Shown here: positions 49,127 through 62,231 of the stretch, piece by piece
How the letters are laid out: the number at the start of each line of letters is the position of its first letter
How positions within the stretch are numbered: position 1 is the stretch's first letter
Assembly: GCA_030533445.1 (NCBI GenBank)
Contig: JARPUW010000025.1
Location: 248,001-312,000, forward strand
Reading direction: 5' to 3'
DNA: 64,000 nucleotides
DNA from: Cyprinodon diabolis
Taxonomy: Eukaryota > Chordata > Actinopteri > Cyprinodontiformes > Cyprinodontidae
Translations under genes and position numbers: made by a program
The notes under the pieces: model-generated
Told to the model about the DNA's origin: nothing
The model's database searches: none
What the model saw: only the letters and a program-made list of their open reading frames with translations

Positions 49127-52100
49127 GAAGGTTGAGGCCAAAACGCTCTTTTCACAGTGAGATAATGCCATTTTGGCCTCTGGAGTTGTAACAGACAAAC
49201 CATTAATGATACAGCCATGATCTTTTCTGGCAATCATCTAGAGCTGAAAACTAACAATATAAAGTAGATTTGAGCAGTTGTTTTTGCTTCCAAGCTTCAA
49301 ATCAGAAGTTGAGGCCAAAACGCTCATTTCACAGTGAGATAATGCCATTTTGGCCTCTGGAGTTGTAACAGACAAACCATTAATGATACAGCCATGATCT
49401 TTTCTGGCAATCATCTAGAGCTGAAAACTAACAATATAAAGTAGATTTGAGCAGATGTTTTTGGTTACAAGCTTCAAAACAGAAGGTTGAGGCCAAAACG
49501 CTCTTTTCACAGTGAGATAATGCCATTTTGGCCTCTGGAGTTGTAACAGACAAACCATTAATGATACAGCCATGATCTTTTCTGGCAATCATCTAGAGCT
49601 GAAAACTAACAATATAAAGTAGATTTGAGCAGATGTTTTTGGTTCCAAGCTTCAAAACAGAAGTTGAGGCCAAAACGCTCTTTTCACAGTGAGATAATGC
49701 CATTTTGGCCTCTGGAGTTGTAACAGACAAACCATTAATGATACAGCCATGATCTTTTCTGGAAATCATCTAGAGCTGAAAACTAACAATATAAAGTAGA
49801 TTTGAGCAGATGTTTTTGGTTACAAGCTTCAAAACAGAAGGTTGAGGCCAAAACGCTCTTTTCACAGTGAGATAATGCCATTTTGGCCTCTGGAGTTGTA
49901 ACAGACAAACCATTAATGATACAGCCATGATCTTTTCTGGCAATCATCTAGAGTTGAAAACTAACAATATAAAGTAGATTTGAGCAGATGTTTATGGTTT
50001 CAAGCTTCAAAACAGAAGTTGAGGCCAAAACGCTCATTTCACAGTGAGATAATGCCATTTTGGCCTCTGGAGTTGTAACAGACAAACCATTAATGATACA
50101 GCCATGATCTTTTCTGGCAATCATCTAGAGCTGAAAACTAACAATATAAAGTAGATTTGAGCAGATGTTTTTGCTTCCAAGCTTCAAATCAGAAGTTGAG
50201 GCCAAAACGCTCTTTTCACAGTGAGATAATGCCATTTTGGCCTCTGGAGTTGTAACAGACAAACCATTAATGATACAGCCATGATCTTTTCTGGCAATCA
50301 TCTAGAGCTGAAAACGAACAATATAAAGTAGATTTGAGCAGATGTTTTTGGTTACAAGCTTCAAAACAGAAGGTTGAGGCCAAAACGCTCTTTTCACAGT
50401 GAGATAATGCCATTTTGGCCTCTGGAGTTGTAACAGACAAACCATTAATGATACAGCCATGATCTTTTCTGGCAATCATCTAGAGCTGAAAACTAACAAT
50501 ATAAAGTAGATTTGAGCAGATGTTTTTGCTTCCAAGCTTCAAATCAGAAGTTGAGGCCAAAACGCTCTTTTCACAGTGAGATAATGCCATTTTGGCCTCT
50601 GGAGTTGTAACAGACAAACCATTAATGATACAGCCATGATCTTTTCTGGCAATCATCTAGAGCTGAAAACTAACAATATAAAGTAGATTTGAGCAGATGT
50701 TTTTGGTTACAAGCTTCAAAACAGAAGGTTGAGGCCAAAACGCTCTTTTCACAGTGAGATAATGCCATTTTGGCCTCTGGAGTTGTAACAGACAAACCAT
50801 TAATGATACAGCCATGATCTTTTCTGGCAATCATCTAGAGCTGAAAACTAACAATATAAAGTAGATTTGAGCAGATGTTTTTGGTTACAAGCTTCAAAAC
50901 AGAAGGTTGAGGCCAAAACGCTCTTTTCACAGTGAGATAATGCCATTTTGGCCTCTGGAGTTGTAACAGACAAACCATTAATGATACAGCCATGATCTTT
51001 TCTGGCAATCATCTAGAGCTGAAAACTAACAATATAAAGTAGATTTGAGCAGATGTTTATGGTTCCAAGCTTCAAAACAGAAGTTGAGGCCAAAACGCTC
51101 TTTTCACAGTGAGATAATGCCATTTTGGCCTCTGGAGTTGTAACAGACAAACCATTAATGATACAGCCATGATCTTTTCTGGCAATCATATAGAGCTGAA
51201 AACTAACAATATAAAGTAGATTTGAGCAGATGTTTTTGGTTACAAGCTTCAAAACAGAAGGTTGAGGCCAAAACGCTCTTTTCACAGTGAGATAATGCCA
51301 TTTTGGCCTCTGGAGTTGTAACAGACAAACCATTAATGATACAGCCATGATCTTTTCTGGCAATCATCTAGAGCTGAAAACTAACAATATAAAGTAGATT
51401 TGAGCAGATGTTTATGGTTCCAAGCTTCAAAACAGAAGTTGAGGCCAAAACGCTCAGTTCACAGTGAGATAATGCCATTTTGGCCTCTGGAGTTGTAACA
51501 GACAAACCATTAATGATACAGCCATGATCTTTTCTGGCAATCATCTAGAGCTGAAAACTAACAATATAAAGTAGATATGAGCAGATGTTTTTGGTTCCAA
51601 GCTTCAAAACAGAAGTTGAGGCCAAAACGCTCTTTTCACAGTGAGATAATGCCATTTTGGCCTCTGGAGTTGTAACAGACAAACCATTAATGATACAGCC
51701 ATGATCTTTTCTGGCAATCATCTAGTGCTGAAAACTAACAATATAAAGTAGATTTGAGCAGATGTTTTTGGTTCCAAGCTTCAAAACAGAAGTTGAGGCC
51801 AAAACGCTCTTTTCACAGTGAGATAATGCCATTTTGGCCTCTGGAGTTGTAACAGACAAACCATTAATGATACAGCCATGATCTTTGCTGGCAATCATCT
51901 AGAGCTGAAAATGAACAATATAAAGTAGATTTGAGCAGATGTTTTTGGTTACAAGCTTCAAAACAGAAGGTTGAGGCCAAAACGCTCTTTTCACAGTGAG
52001 ATAATGCCATTTTGGCCTCTGGAGTTGTAACAGACAAACCATTAATGATACAGCCATGATCTTTTCTGGCAATCATCTAGAGCTGAAAACTAACAATATA

Positions 52101-52963
52101 AAGTAGATTTGAGCAGATGTTTTTGCTTCCAAGCTTCAAATCAGAAGTTGAGGCCAAAACGCTCATTTCACAGTGAGATAATGCCATTTTGGCCTCTGGA
52201 GTTGTAACAGACAAACCATTAATGATACAGCCATGATCTTTTCTGGCAATCATCTAGAGCTGAAAACTAACAATATAAAGTAGATTTGAGCAGATGTTTT
52301 TGGTTACAAGCTTCAAAACAGAAGGTTGAGGCCAAAACGCTCTTTTCACAGTGAGATAATGCCATTTTGGCCTCTGGAGTTGTAACAGACAAACCATTAA
52401 TGATACAGCCATGATCTTTTCTGGCAATCATCTAGAGTTGAAAACTAACAATATAAAGTAGATTTGAGCAGATGTTTATGGTTCCAAGCTTCAAAACAGA
52501 AGTTGAGGCCAAAACGCTCATTTCACAGTGAGATAATGCCATTTTGGCCTCTGGAGTTGTAACAGACAAACCATTAATGATACAGCCATGATCTTTTCTG
52601 GCAATCATCTAGAGCTGAAAACTAACAATATAAAGTAGATTTGAGCAGATGTTTTTGCTTCCAAGCTTCAAATCAGAAGTTGAGGCCAAAACGCTCATTT
52701 CACAGTGAGATAATGCCATTTTGGCCTCTGGAGTTGTAACAGACAAACCATTAATGATACAGCCATGATCTTTTCTGGCAATCATCTAGAGCTGAAAACT
52801 AACAATATAAAGTAGATTTGAGCAGATGTTTTTGGTTACAAGCTTCAAAACAGAAGGTTGAGGCCAAAACGCTCTTTTCACAGTGAGATAATGCCATTTT
52901 GGCCTCTGGAGTTGTAACAGACAAACCATTAATGATACAGCCATGATCTTTTCTGGCAATCAT
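49127..52963 (+). repeat. Third large copy of the 41-56 kb family (3193-bp offset)
   Basis: GAGCAGTTG (49275), GGAAATC (49762), CTAGAGTTG (49953), CATATAG (51188), CTCAGTTCAC (51452), GATATGAGC (51575) and CTTTGCTGG (51885) lie about 3193 bp after their 46-49 kb partners. Beyond 52250 it follows 42850 onward (offset 9403) until the CTAGTGCTG unit near 52965. Confidence 0.83.
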
Positions 52964-55900
52964 CTAGTGCTGAAAACTAACAATATAAAGTAGATTTGAG
53001 CAGATGTTTTTGGTTCCAAGCTTCAAAACAGAAGTTGAGGCCAAAACGCTCTTTTCACAGTGAGATAATGCCATTTTGGCCTCTGGAGTTGTAACAGACA
53101 AACCATTAATGATACAGCCATGATCTTTTCTGGCAATCATATAGAGCTGAAAACTAACAATATAAAGTAGATTTGAGCAGATGTTTTTGGTTACAAGCTT
53201 CAAAACAGAAGGTTGAGGCCAAAACGCTCTTTTCACAGTGAGATAATGCCATTTTGGCCTCTGGAGTTGTAACAGACAAACCATTAATGATACAGCCATG
53301 ATCTTTTCTGGCAATCATCTAGAGCTGAAAACTAACAATATAAAGTAGATTTGAGCAGATGTTTATGGTTCCAAGCTTCAAAACAGAAGTTGAGGCCAAA
53401 ACGCTCAGTTCACAGTGAGATAATGCCATTTTGGCCTCTGGAGTTGTAACAGACAAACCATTAATGATACAGCCATGATCTTTTCTGGCAATCATCTAGA
53501 GCTGAAAACTAACAATATAAAGTAGATATGAGCAGATGTTTTTGGTTCCAAGCTTCAAAACAGAAGTTGAGGCCAAAACGCTCTTTTCACAGTGAGATAA
53601 TGCCATTTTGGCCTCTGGAGTTGTAACAGACAAACCATTAATGATACAGCCATGATCTTTTCTGGCAATCATCTAGTGCTGAAAACTAACAATATAAAGT
53701 AGATTTGAGCAGATGTTTTTGGTTCCAAGCTTCAAAACAGAAGTTGAGGCCAAAACGCTCTTTTCACAGTGAGATAATGCCATTTTGGCCTCTGGAGTTG
53801 TAACAGACAAACCATTAATGATACAGCCATGATCTTTGCTGGCAATCATCTAGAGCTGAAAATGAACAATATAAAGTAGATTTGAGCAGATGTTTTTGGT
53901 TACAAGCTTCAAAACAGAAGGTTGAGGCCAAAACGCTCTTTTCACAGTGAGATAATGCCATTTTGGCCTCTGGAGTTGTAACAGACAAACCATTAATGAT
54001 ACAGCCATGATCTTTTCTGGCAATCATCTAGAGCTGAAAACTAACAATATAAAGTAGATTTGAGCAGATGTTTTTGCTTCCAAGCTTCAAATCAGAAGTT
54101 GAGGCCAAAACGCTCATTTCACAGTGAGATAATGCCATTTTGGCCTCTGGAGTTGTAACAGACAAACCATTAATGATACAGCCATGATCTTTTCTGGCAA
54201 TCATCTAGAGCTGAAAACTAACAATATAAAGTAGATTTGAGCAGATGTTTTTGGTTACAAGCTTCAAAACAGAAGGTTGAGGCCAAAACGCTCTTTTCAC
54301 AGTGAGATAATGCCATTTTGGCCTCTGGAGTTGTAACAGACAAACCATTAATGATACAGCCATGATCTTTTCTGGCAATCATCTAGAGTTGAAAACTAAC
54401 AATATAAAGTAGATTTGAGCAGATGTTTATGGTTCCAAGCTTCAAAACAGAAGTTGAGGCCAAAACGCTCATTTCACAGTGAGATAATGCCATTTTGGCC
54501 TCTGGAGTTGTAACAGACAAACCATTAATGATACAGCCATGATCTTTTCTGGCAATCATCTAGAGCTGAAAACTAACAATATAAAGTAGATTTGAGCAGA
54601 TGTTTTTGCTTCCAAGCTTCAAATCAGAAGTTGAGGCCAAAACGCTCATTTCACAGTGAGATAATGCCATTTTGGCCTCTGGAGTTGTAACAGACAAACC
54701 ATTAATGATACAGCCATGATCTTTTCTGGCAATCATCTAGAGCTGAAAACTAACAATATAAAGTAGATTTGAGCAGATGTTTTTGGTTACAAGCTTCAAA
54801 ACAGAAGGTTGAGGCCAAAACGCTCTTTTCACAGTGAGATAATGCCATTTTGGCCTCTGGAGTTGTAACAGACAAACCATTAATGATACAGCCATGATCT
54901 TTTCTGGCAATCATCTAGTGCTGAAAACTAACAATATAAAGTAGATTTGAGCAGATGTTTTTGGTTCCAAGCTTCAAAACAGAAGTTGAGGCCAAAACGC
55001 TCTTTTCACAGTGAGATAATGCCATTTTGGCCTCTGGAGTTGTAACAGACAAACCATTAATGATACAGCCATGATATTTTCTGGCAATCATCTAGAGCTG
55101 AAAACTAACAATATAAAGTAGATTTGAGCAGATGTTTTTGGTTCCAAGCTTCAAAACAGAAGTTGAGGCCAAAACGCTCTTTTCACAGTGAGATAATGCC
55201 ATTTTGGCCTCTGGAGTTGTAACAGACAAACCATTAATGATACAGCCATGATCTTTTCTGGCAATCATCTAGTGCTGAAAACTAACAATATAAAGTAGAT
55301 TTGAGCAGATGTTTTTGGTTCCAAGCTTCAAAACAGAAGTTGAGGCCAAAACGCTCTTTTCACAGTGAGATAATGCCATTTTGGCCTCTGGAGTTGTAAC
55401 AGACAAACCATTAATGATACAGCCATGATCTTTGCTGGCAATCATCTAGAGCTGAAAATGAACAATATAAAGTAGATTTGAGCAGATGTTTTTGGTTACA
55501 AGCTTCAAAACAGAAGGTTGAGGCCAAAACGCTCTTTTCACAGTGAGATAATGCCATTTTGGCCTCTGGAGTTGTAACAGACAAACCATTAATGATACAG
55601 CCATGATCTTTTCTGGCAATCATCTAGAGCTGAAAACTAACAATATAAAGTAGATTTGAGCAGATGTTTTTGCTTCCAAGCTTCAAATCAGAAGTTGAGG
55701 CCAAAACGCTCATTTCACAGTGAGATAATGCCATTTTGGCCTCTGGAGTTGTAACAGACAAACCATTAATGATACAGCCATGATCTTTTCTGGCAATCAT
55801 CTAGAGCTGAAAACTAACAATATAAAGTAGATTTGAGCAGATGTTTTTGGTAACAAGCTTCAAAACAGAAGGTTGAGGCCAAAACGCTCTTTTCACAGTG

Positions 55901-56400
55901 AGATAATGCCATTTTGGCCTCTGGAGTTGTAACAGACAAACCATTAATGATACAGCCATGATCTTTTCTGGCAATCATCTAGAGCTGAAAACTAACAATA
56001 TAAAGTAGATTTGAGCAGATGTTTTTGCTTCCAAGCTTCAAATCAGAAGTTGAGGCCAAAACGCTCATTTCACAGTGAGATAATGCCATTTTGGCCTCTG
56101 GAGTTGTAACAGACAAACCATTAATGATACAGCCATGATCTTTTCTGGCAATCATCTAGAGCTGAAAACTAACAATATAAAGTAGATTTGAGCAGATGTT
56201 TTTGGTAACAAGCTTCAAAACAGAAGGTTGAGGCCAAAACGCTCTTTTCACAGTGAGATAATGCCATTTTGGCCTCTGGAGTTGTAACAGACAAACCATT
56301 AATGATACAGCCATGATCTTTTCTGGCAATCATCTAGAGCTGAAAACTAACAATATAAAGTAGATTTGAGCAGATGTTTTGGGTTCCAAGCTTCAAAACA
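52964..56400 (+). repeat. Fourth large copy (1951-bp offset, then 11354-bp offset)
   Basis: CATATAG (53140), CTCAGTTCAC (53405), GATATGAGC (53526) and CTTTGCTGG (53836) lie 1951 bp after the third copy. From about 54890 the block runs parallel to 43540-45050 at offset about 11354, with GATATTTTC (55073), CTTTGCTGG (55432), GGTAAC (55850, 56206) and GTTTTGGGTTCC (56378). At 55457 it reads AAAATGAAC where the partner at 44105 has AAAACGAAC. Confidence 0.83.
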
Positions 56401-57455
56401 GAAGTTGAGGCCAAAACGCTCTTTTCACAGTGAGATAATGCCATTTTGGCCTCTGGAGTTGTAACAGACAAACCATTAATGATACAGCCATGATCTTTTC
56501 TGGCAATCATCTAGAGCTGAAAACTAACAATATAAAGTAGATTTGAGCAGATGTTTTTGGTTACAAGCTTCAAAACAGAAGGTTGAGGCCAAAACGCTCT
56601 TTTCACAGTGAGATAATGCCATTTTGGCCTCTGGAGTTGTAACAGACAAACCATTAATGATACAGCCATGATCTTTTCTGGCAATCATCTAGAGCTGAAA
56701 ACTAACAATATAAAGTAGATTTGAGCAGATGTTTTTGGTTCCAAGCTTCAAAACAGAAGTTGAGGCCAAAACGCTCTTTTCACAGTGAGATAATGCCATT
56801 TTGGCCTCTGGAGTTGTAACAGACAATTAATGATACAGCCATGATCTTTTCTGGCAATCATCTAGAGTTGAAAACTAACAATATAAAGTAGATTTGAGCA
56901 GATGTTTTTGGTTCCAAGCTTCAAAACAGAAGTTGAGGCCAAAACGCTCTTTTCACAGTGAGATAATGCCATTTTGGCCTCTGGAGTTGTAACAGACAAA
57001 CCATTAATGATACAGCCATGATCTTTTCTGGCAATCATCTAGAGCTGAAAACTAACAATATAAAGTAGATTTGAGCAGATGTTTTTGGTTCCAAGCTTCA
57101 AAACAGAAGTTGAGGCCAAAACGCTCTTTTCACAGTGAGATAATGCCATTTTGGCCTCTGGAGTTGTAACAGACAATTAATGATACAGCCATGATCTTTT
57201 CTGGCAATCATCTAGAGTTGAAAACTAACAATATAAAGTAGATTTGAGCAGATGTTTTTGGTTCCAAGCTTCAAAACAGAAGTTGAGGCCAAAACGCTCT
57301 TTTCACAGTGAGATAATGCCATTTTGGCCTCTGGAGTTGTAACAGACAAACCATTAATGATACAGCCATGATCTTTTCTGGCAATCATCTAGAGCTGAAA
57401 ACTAACAATATAAAGTAGATTTGAGCAGATGTTTTTGGTTACAAGCTTCAAAACA
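56401..57455 (+). repeat. 350-bp dimers with a 4-bp deletion
   Basis: Units starting at 56756 and 57106 are 173 bp, because four bases are missing from ACAAACCATTAAT. Each is followed by a full 177-bp unit, giving a 350-bp dimer. The shortened units also carry CTAGAGTTG. The same arrangement returns at 63317 and 63667, 6561 bp later. Confidence 0.88.
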
Positions 57456-60400
57456 GAAGGTTGAGGCCAAAACGCTCTTTTCACAGTGAGATAGTTCCAT
57501 TTTGGCCTCTGGAGTTGTAACAGACAAACCATTAATGATACAGCCATGATCTTTTCTGGCAATCATCTAGAGCTGAAAACGAACAATATAAAGTAGATTT
57601 GAGCAGATGTTTTTGGTTACAAGCTTCAAAACAGAAGGTTGAGGCCAAAACGCTCTTTTCACAGTGAGATAATGCCATTTTGGCCTCTGGAGTTGTAACA
57701 GACAAACCATTAATGATACAGCCATGATCTTTTCTGGCAATCATCTAGTGCTGAAAACTAACAATATAAAGTAGATTTGAGCAGATGTTTTTGGTTCCAA
57801 GCTTCAAAACAGAAGGTTGAGGCCAAAACGCTCTTTTCACAGTGAGATAATGCCATTTTGGCCTCTGGAGTTGTAACAGACAAACCATTAATGATACAGC
57901 CATGATCTTTTCTGGCAATCATCTAGAGCTGAAAACTAACAATATAAAGTAGATTTGAGCAGATGTTTTTGGTTACAAGCTTCAAAACAGAAGGTTGAGG
58001 CCAAAACGCTCTTTTCACAGTGAGATAGTTCCATTTTGGCCTCTGGAGTTGTAACAGACAAACCATTAATGATACAGCCATGATCTTTTCTGGCAATCAT
58101 CTAGAGCTGAAAACGAACAATATAAAGTAGATTTGAGCAGATGTTTTTGGTTACAAGCTTCAAAACAGAAGGTTGAGGCCAAAACGCTCTTTTCACAGTG
58201 AGATAATGCCATTTTGGCCTCTGGAGTTGTAACAGACAAACCATTAATGATACAGCCATGATCTTTTCTGGCAATCATCTAGTGCTGAAAACTAACAATA
58301 TAAAGTAGATTTGAGCAGATGTTTTTGGTTCCAAGCTTCAAAACAGAAGGTTGAGGCCAAAACGCTCTTTTCACAGTGAGATAATGCCATTTTGGCCTCT
58401 GGAGTTGTAACAGACAAACCATTAATGATACAGCCATGATCTTTTCTGGCAATCATCTAGAGCTGAAAACTAACAATATAAAGTAGATTTGAGCAGATGT
58501 TTTTGGTTCCAAGCTTCAAAACAGAAGTTGAGGCCAAAACGCTCTTTTCACAGTGAGATAATGCCATTTTGGCCTCTGGAGTTGTAACAGACAAACCATT
58601 AATGATACAGCCATGATCTTTTCTGGCAATCATCTAGTGCTGAAAACTAACAATATAAAGTAGATTTGAGCAGATGTTTTTGGTTCCAAGCTTCAAAACA
58701 GAAGTTGAGGCCAAAACGCTCTTTTCACAGTGAGATAATGCCATTTTGGCCTCTGGAGTTGTAACAGACAAACCATTAATGATACAGCCATGATCTTTGC
58801 TGGCAATCATCTAGAGCTGAAAATGAACAATATAAAGTAGATTTGAGCAGATGTTTTTGGTTACAAGCTTCAAAACAGAAGGTTGAGGCCAAAACGCTCT
58901 TTTCACAGTGAGATAATGCCATTTTGGCCTCTGGAGTTGTAACAGACAAACCATTAATGATACAGCCATGATCTTTTCTGGCAATCATCTAGAGCTGAAA
59001 ACTAACAATATAAAGTAGATTTGAGCAGATGTTTTTGCTTCCAAGCTTCAAATCAGAAGTTGAGGCCAAAACGCTCATTTCACAGTGAGATAATGCCATT
59101 TTGGCCTCTGGAGTTGTAACAGACAAACCATTAATGATACAGCCATGATCTTTTCTGGCAATCATCTAGAGCTGAAAACTAACAATATAAAGTAGATTTG
59201 AGCAGATGTTTTTGGTAACAAGCTTCAAAACAGAAGGTTGAGGCCAAAACGCTCTTTTCACAGTGAGATAATGCCATTTTGGCCTCTGGAGTTGTAACAG
59301 ACAAACCATTAATGATACAGCCATGATCTTTTCTGGCAATCATCTAGAGCTGAAAACTAACAATATAAAGTAGATTTGAGCAGATGTTTTTGCTTCCAAG
59401 CTTCAAATCAGAAGTTGAGGCCAAAACGCTCATTTCACAGTGAGATAATGCCATTTTGGCCTCTGGAGTTGTAACAGACAAACCATTAATGATACAGCCA
59501 TGATCTTTTCTGGCAATCATCTAGAGCTGAAAACTAACAATATAAAGTAGATTTGAGCAGATGTTTTTGGTAACAAGCTTCAAAACAGAAGGTTGAGGCC
59601 AAAACGCTCTTTTCACAGTGAGATAATGCCATTTTGGCCTCTGGAGTTGTAACAGACAAACCATTAATGATACAGCCATGATCTTTTCTGGCAATCATCT
59701 AGAGCTGAAAACTAACAATATAAAGTAGATTTGAGCAGATGTTTTGGGTTCCAAGCTTCAAAACAGAAGTTGAGGCCAAAACGCTCTTTTCACAGTGAGA
59801 TAATGCCATTTTGGCCTCTGGAGTTGTAACAGACAAACCATTAATGATACAGCCATGATCTTTTCTGGCAATCATCTAGAGCTGAAAACTAACAATATAA
59901 AGTAGATTTGAGCAGATGTTTTTGGTTACAAGCTTCAAAACAGAAGGTTGAGGCCAAAACGCTCTTTTCACAGTGAGATAATGCCATTTTGGCCTCTGGA
60001 GTTGTAACAGACAAACCATTAATGATACAGCCATGATCTTTTCTGGCAATCATCTAGTGCTGAAAACTAACAATATAAAGTAGATTTGAGCAGATGTTTT
60101 TGGTTCCAAGCTTCAAAACAGAAGGTTGAGGCCAAAACGCTCTTTTCACAGTGAGATAATGCCATTTTGGCCTCTGGAGTTGTAACAGACAAACCATTAA
60201 TGATACAGCCATGATCTTTTCTGGCAATCATCTAGAGCTGAAAACTAACAATATAAAGTAGATTTGAGCAGATGTTTTTGGTTACAAGCTTCAAAACAGA
60301 AGGTTGAGGCCAAAACGCTCTTTTCACAGTGAGATAGTTCCATTTTGGCCTCTGGAGTTGTAACAGACAAACCATTAATGATACAGCCATGATCTTTTCT

Positions 60401-62231
60401 GGCAATCATCTAGAGCTGAAAACGAACAATATAAAGTAGATTTGAGCAGATGTTTTTGGTTACAAGCTTCAAAACAGAAGGTTGAGGCCAAAACGCTCTT
60501 TTCACAGTGAGATAATGCCATTTTGGCCTCTGGAGTTGTAACAGACAAACCATTAATGATACAGCCATGATCTTTTCTGGCAATCATCTAGTGCTGAAAA
60601 CTAACAATATAAAGTAGATTTGAGCAGATGTTTTTGGTTCCAAGCTTCAAAACAGAAGGTTGAGGCCAAAACGCTCTTTTCACAGTGAGATAATGCCATT
60701 TTGGCCTCTGGAGTTGTAACAGACAAACCATTAATGATACAGCCATGATCTTTTCTGGCAATCATCTAGAGCTGAAAACTAACAATATAAAGTAGATTTG
60801 AGCAGATGTTTTTGGTTCCAAGCTTCAAAACAGAAGTTGAGGCCAAAACGCTCTTTTCACAGTGAGATAATGCCATTTTGGCCTCTGGAGTTGTAACAGA
60901 CAAACCATTAATGATACAGCCATGATCTTTTCTGGCAATCATCTAGTGCTGAAAACTAACAATATAAAGTAGATTTGAGCAGATGTTTTTGGTTCCAAGC
61001 TTCAAAACAGAAGTTGAGGCCAAAACGCTCTTTTCACAGTGAGATAATGCCATTTTGGCCTCTGGAGTTGTAACAGACAAACCATTAATGATACAGCCAT
61101 GATCTTTGCTGGCAATCATCTAGAGCTGAAAATGAACAATATAAAGTAGATTTGAGCAGATGTTTTTGGTTACAAGCTTCAAAACAGAAGGTTGAGGCCA
61201 AAACGCTCTTTTCACAGTGAGATAATGCCATTTTGGCCTCTGGAGTTGTAACAGACAAACCATTAATGATACAGCCATGATCTTTTCTGGCAATCATCTA
61301 GAGCTGAAAACTAACAATATAAAGTAGATTTGAGCAGATGTTTTTGCTTCCAAGCTTCAAATCAGAAGTTGAGGCCAAAACGCTCATTTCACAGTGAGAT
61401 AATGCCATTTTGGCCTCTGGAGTTGTAACAGACAAACCATTAATGATACAGCCATGATCTTTTCTGGCAATCATCTAGAGCTGAAAACTAACAATATAAA
61501 GTAGATTTGAGCAGATGTTTTTGGTAACAAGCTTCAAAACAGAAGGTTGAGGCCAAAACGCTCTTTTCACAGTGAGATAATGCCATTTTGGCCTCTGGAG
61601 TTGTAACAGACAAACCATTAATGATACAGCCATGATCTTTTCTGGCAATCATCTAGAGCTGAAAACTAACAATATAAAGTAGATTTGAGCAGATGTTTTT
61701 GCTTCCAAGCTTCAAATCAGAAGTTGAGGCCAAAACGCTCATTTCACAGTGAGATAATGCCATTTTGGCCTCTGGAGTTGTAACAGACAAACCATTAATG
61801 ATACAGCCATGATCTTTTCTGGCAATCATCTAGAGCTGAAAACTAACAATATAAAGTAGATTTGAGCAGATGTTTTTGGTAACAAGCTTCAAAACAGAAG
61901 GTTGAGGCCAAAACGCTCTTTTCACAGTGAGATAATGCCATTTTGGCCTCTGGAGTTGTAACAGACAAACCATTAATGATACAGCCATGATCTTTTCTGG
62001 CAATCATCTAGAGCTGAAAACTAACAATATAAAGTAGATTTGAGCAGATGTTTTGGGTTCCAAGCTTCAAAACAGAAGTTGAGGCCAAAACGCTCTTTTC
62101 ACAGTGAGATAATGCCATTTTGGCCTCTGGAGTTGTAACAGACAAACCATTAATGATACAGCCATGATCTTTTCTGGCAATCATCTAGAGCTGAAAACTA
62201 ACAATATAAAGTAGATTTGAGCAGATGTTTT
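57456..62231 (+). repeat. 534-bp trimers and 2309-bp 13-mer HOR
   Basis: Units at 57456, 57990 and 60299 join GATAGTTCC directly to CTAGAGCTG/CGAAC, a combination not seen elsewhere. Trimers of 3 x 178 bp follow at 57456 and 57990. The 13-mer has copy 1 at 57990-60298 and copy 2 from 60299. CTTTGCTGG (58797, 61105), GGTAAC (59214, 59571 and 61525, 61880) and GTTTTGGGTTCC (59742, 62052) keep the 2309-bp spacing. The copies part near 62232, where GCTTCC replaces GGTTAC. Confidence 0.85.
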
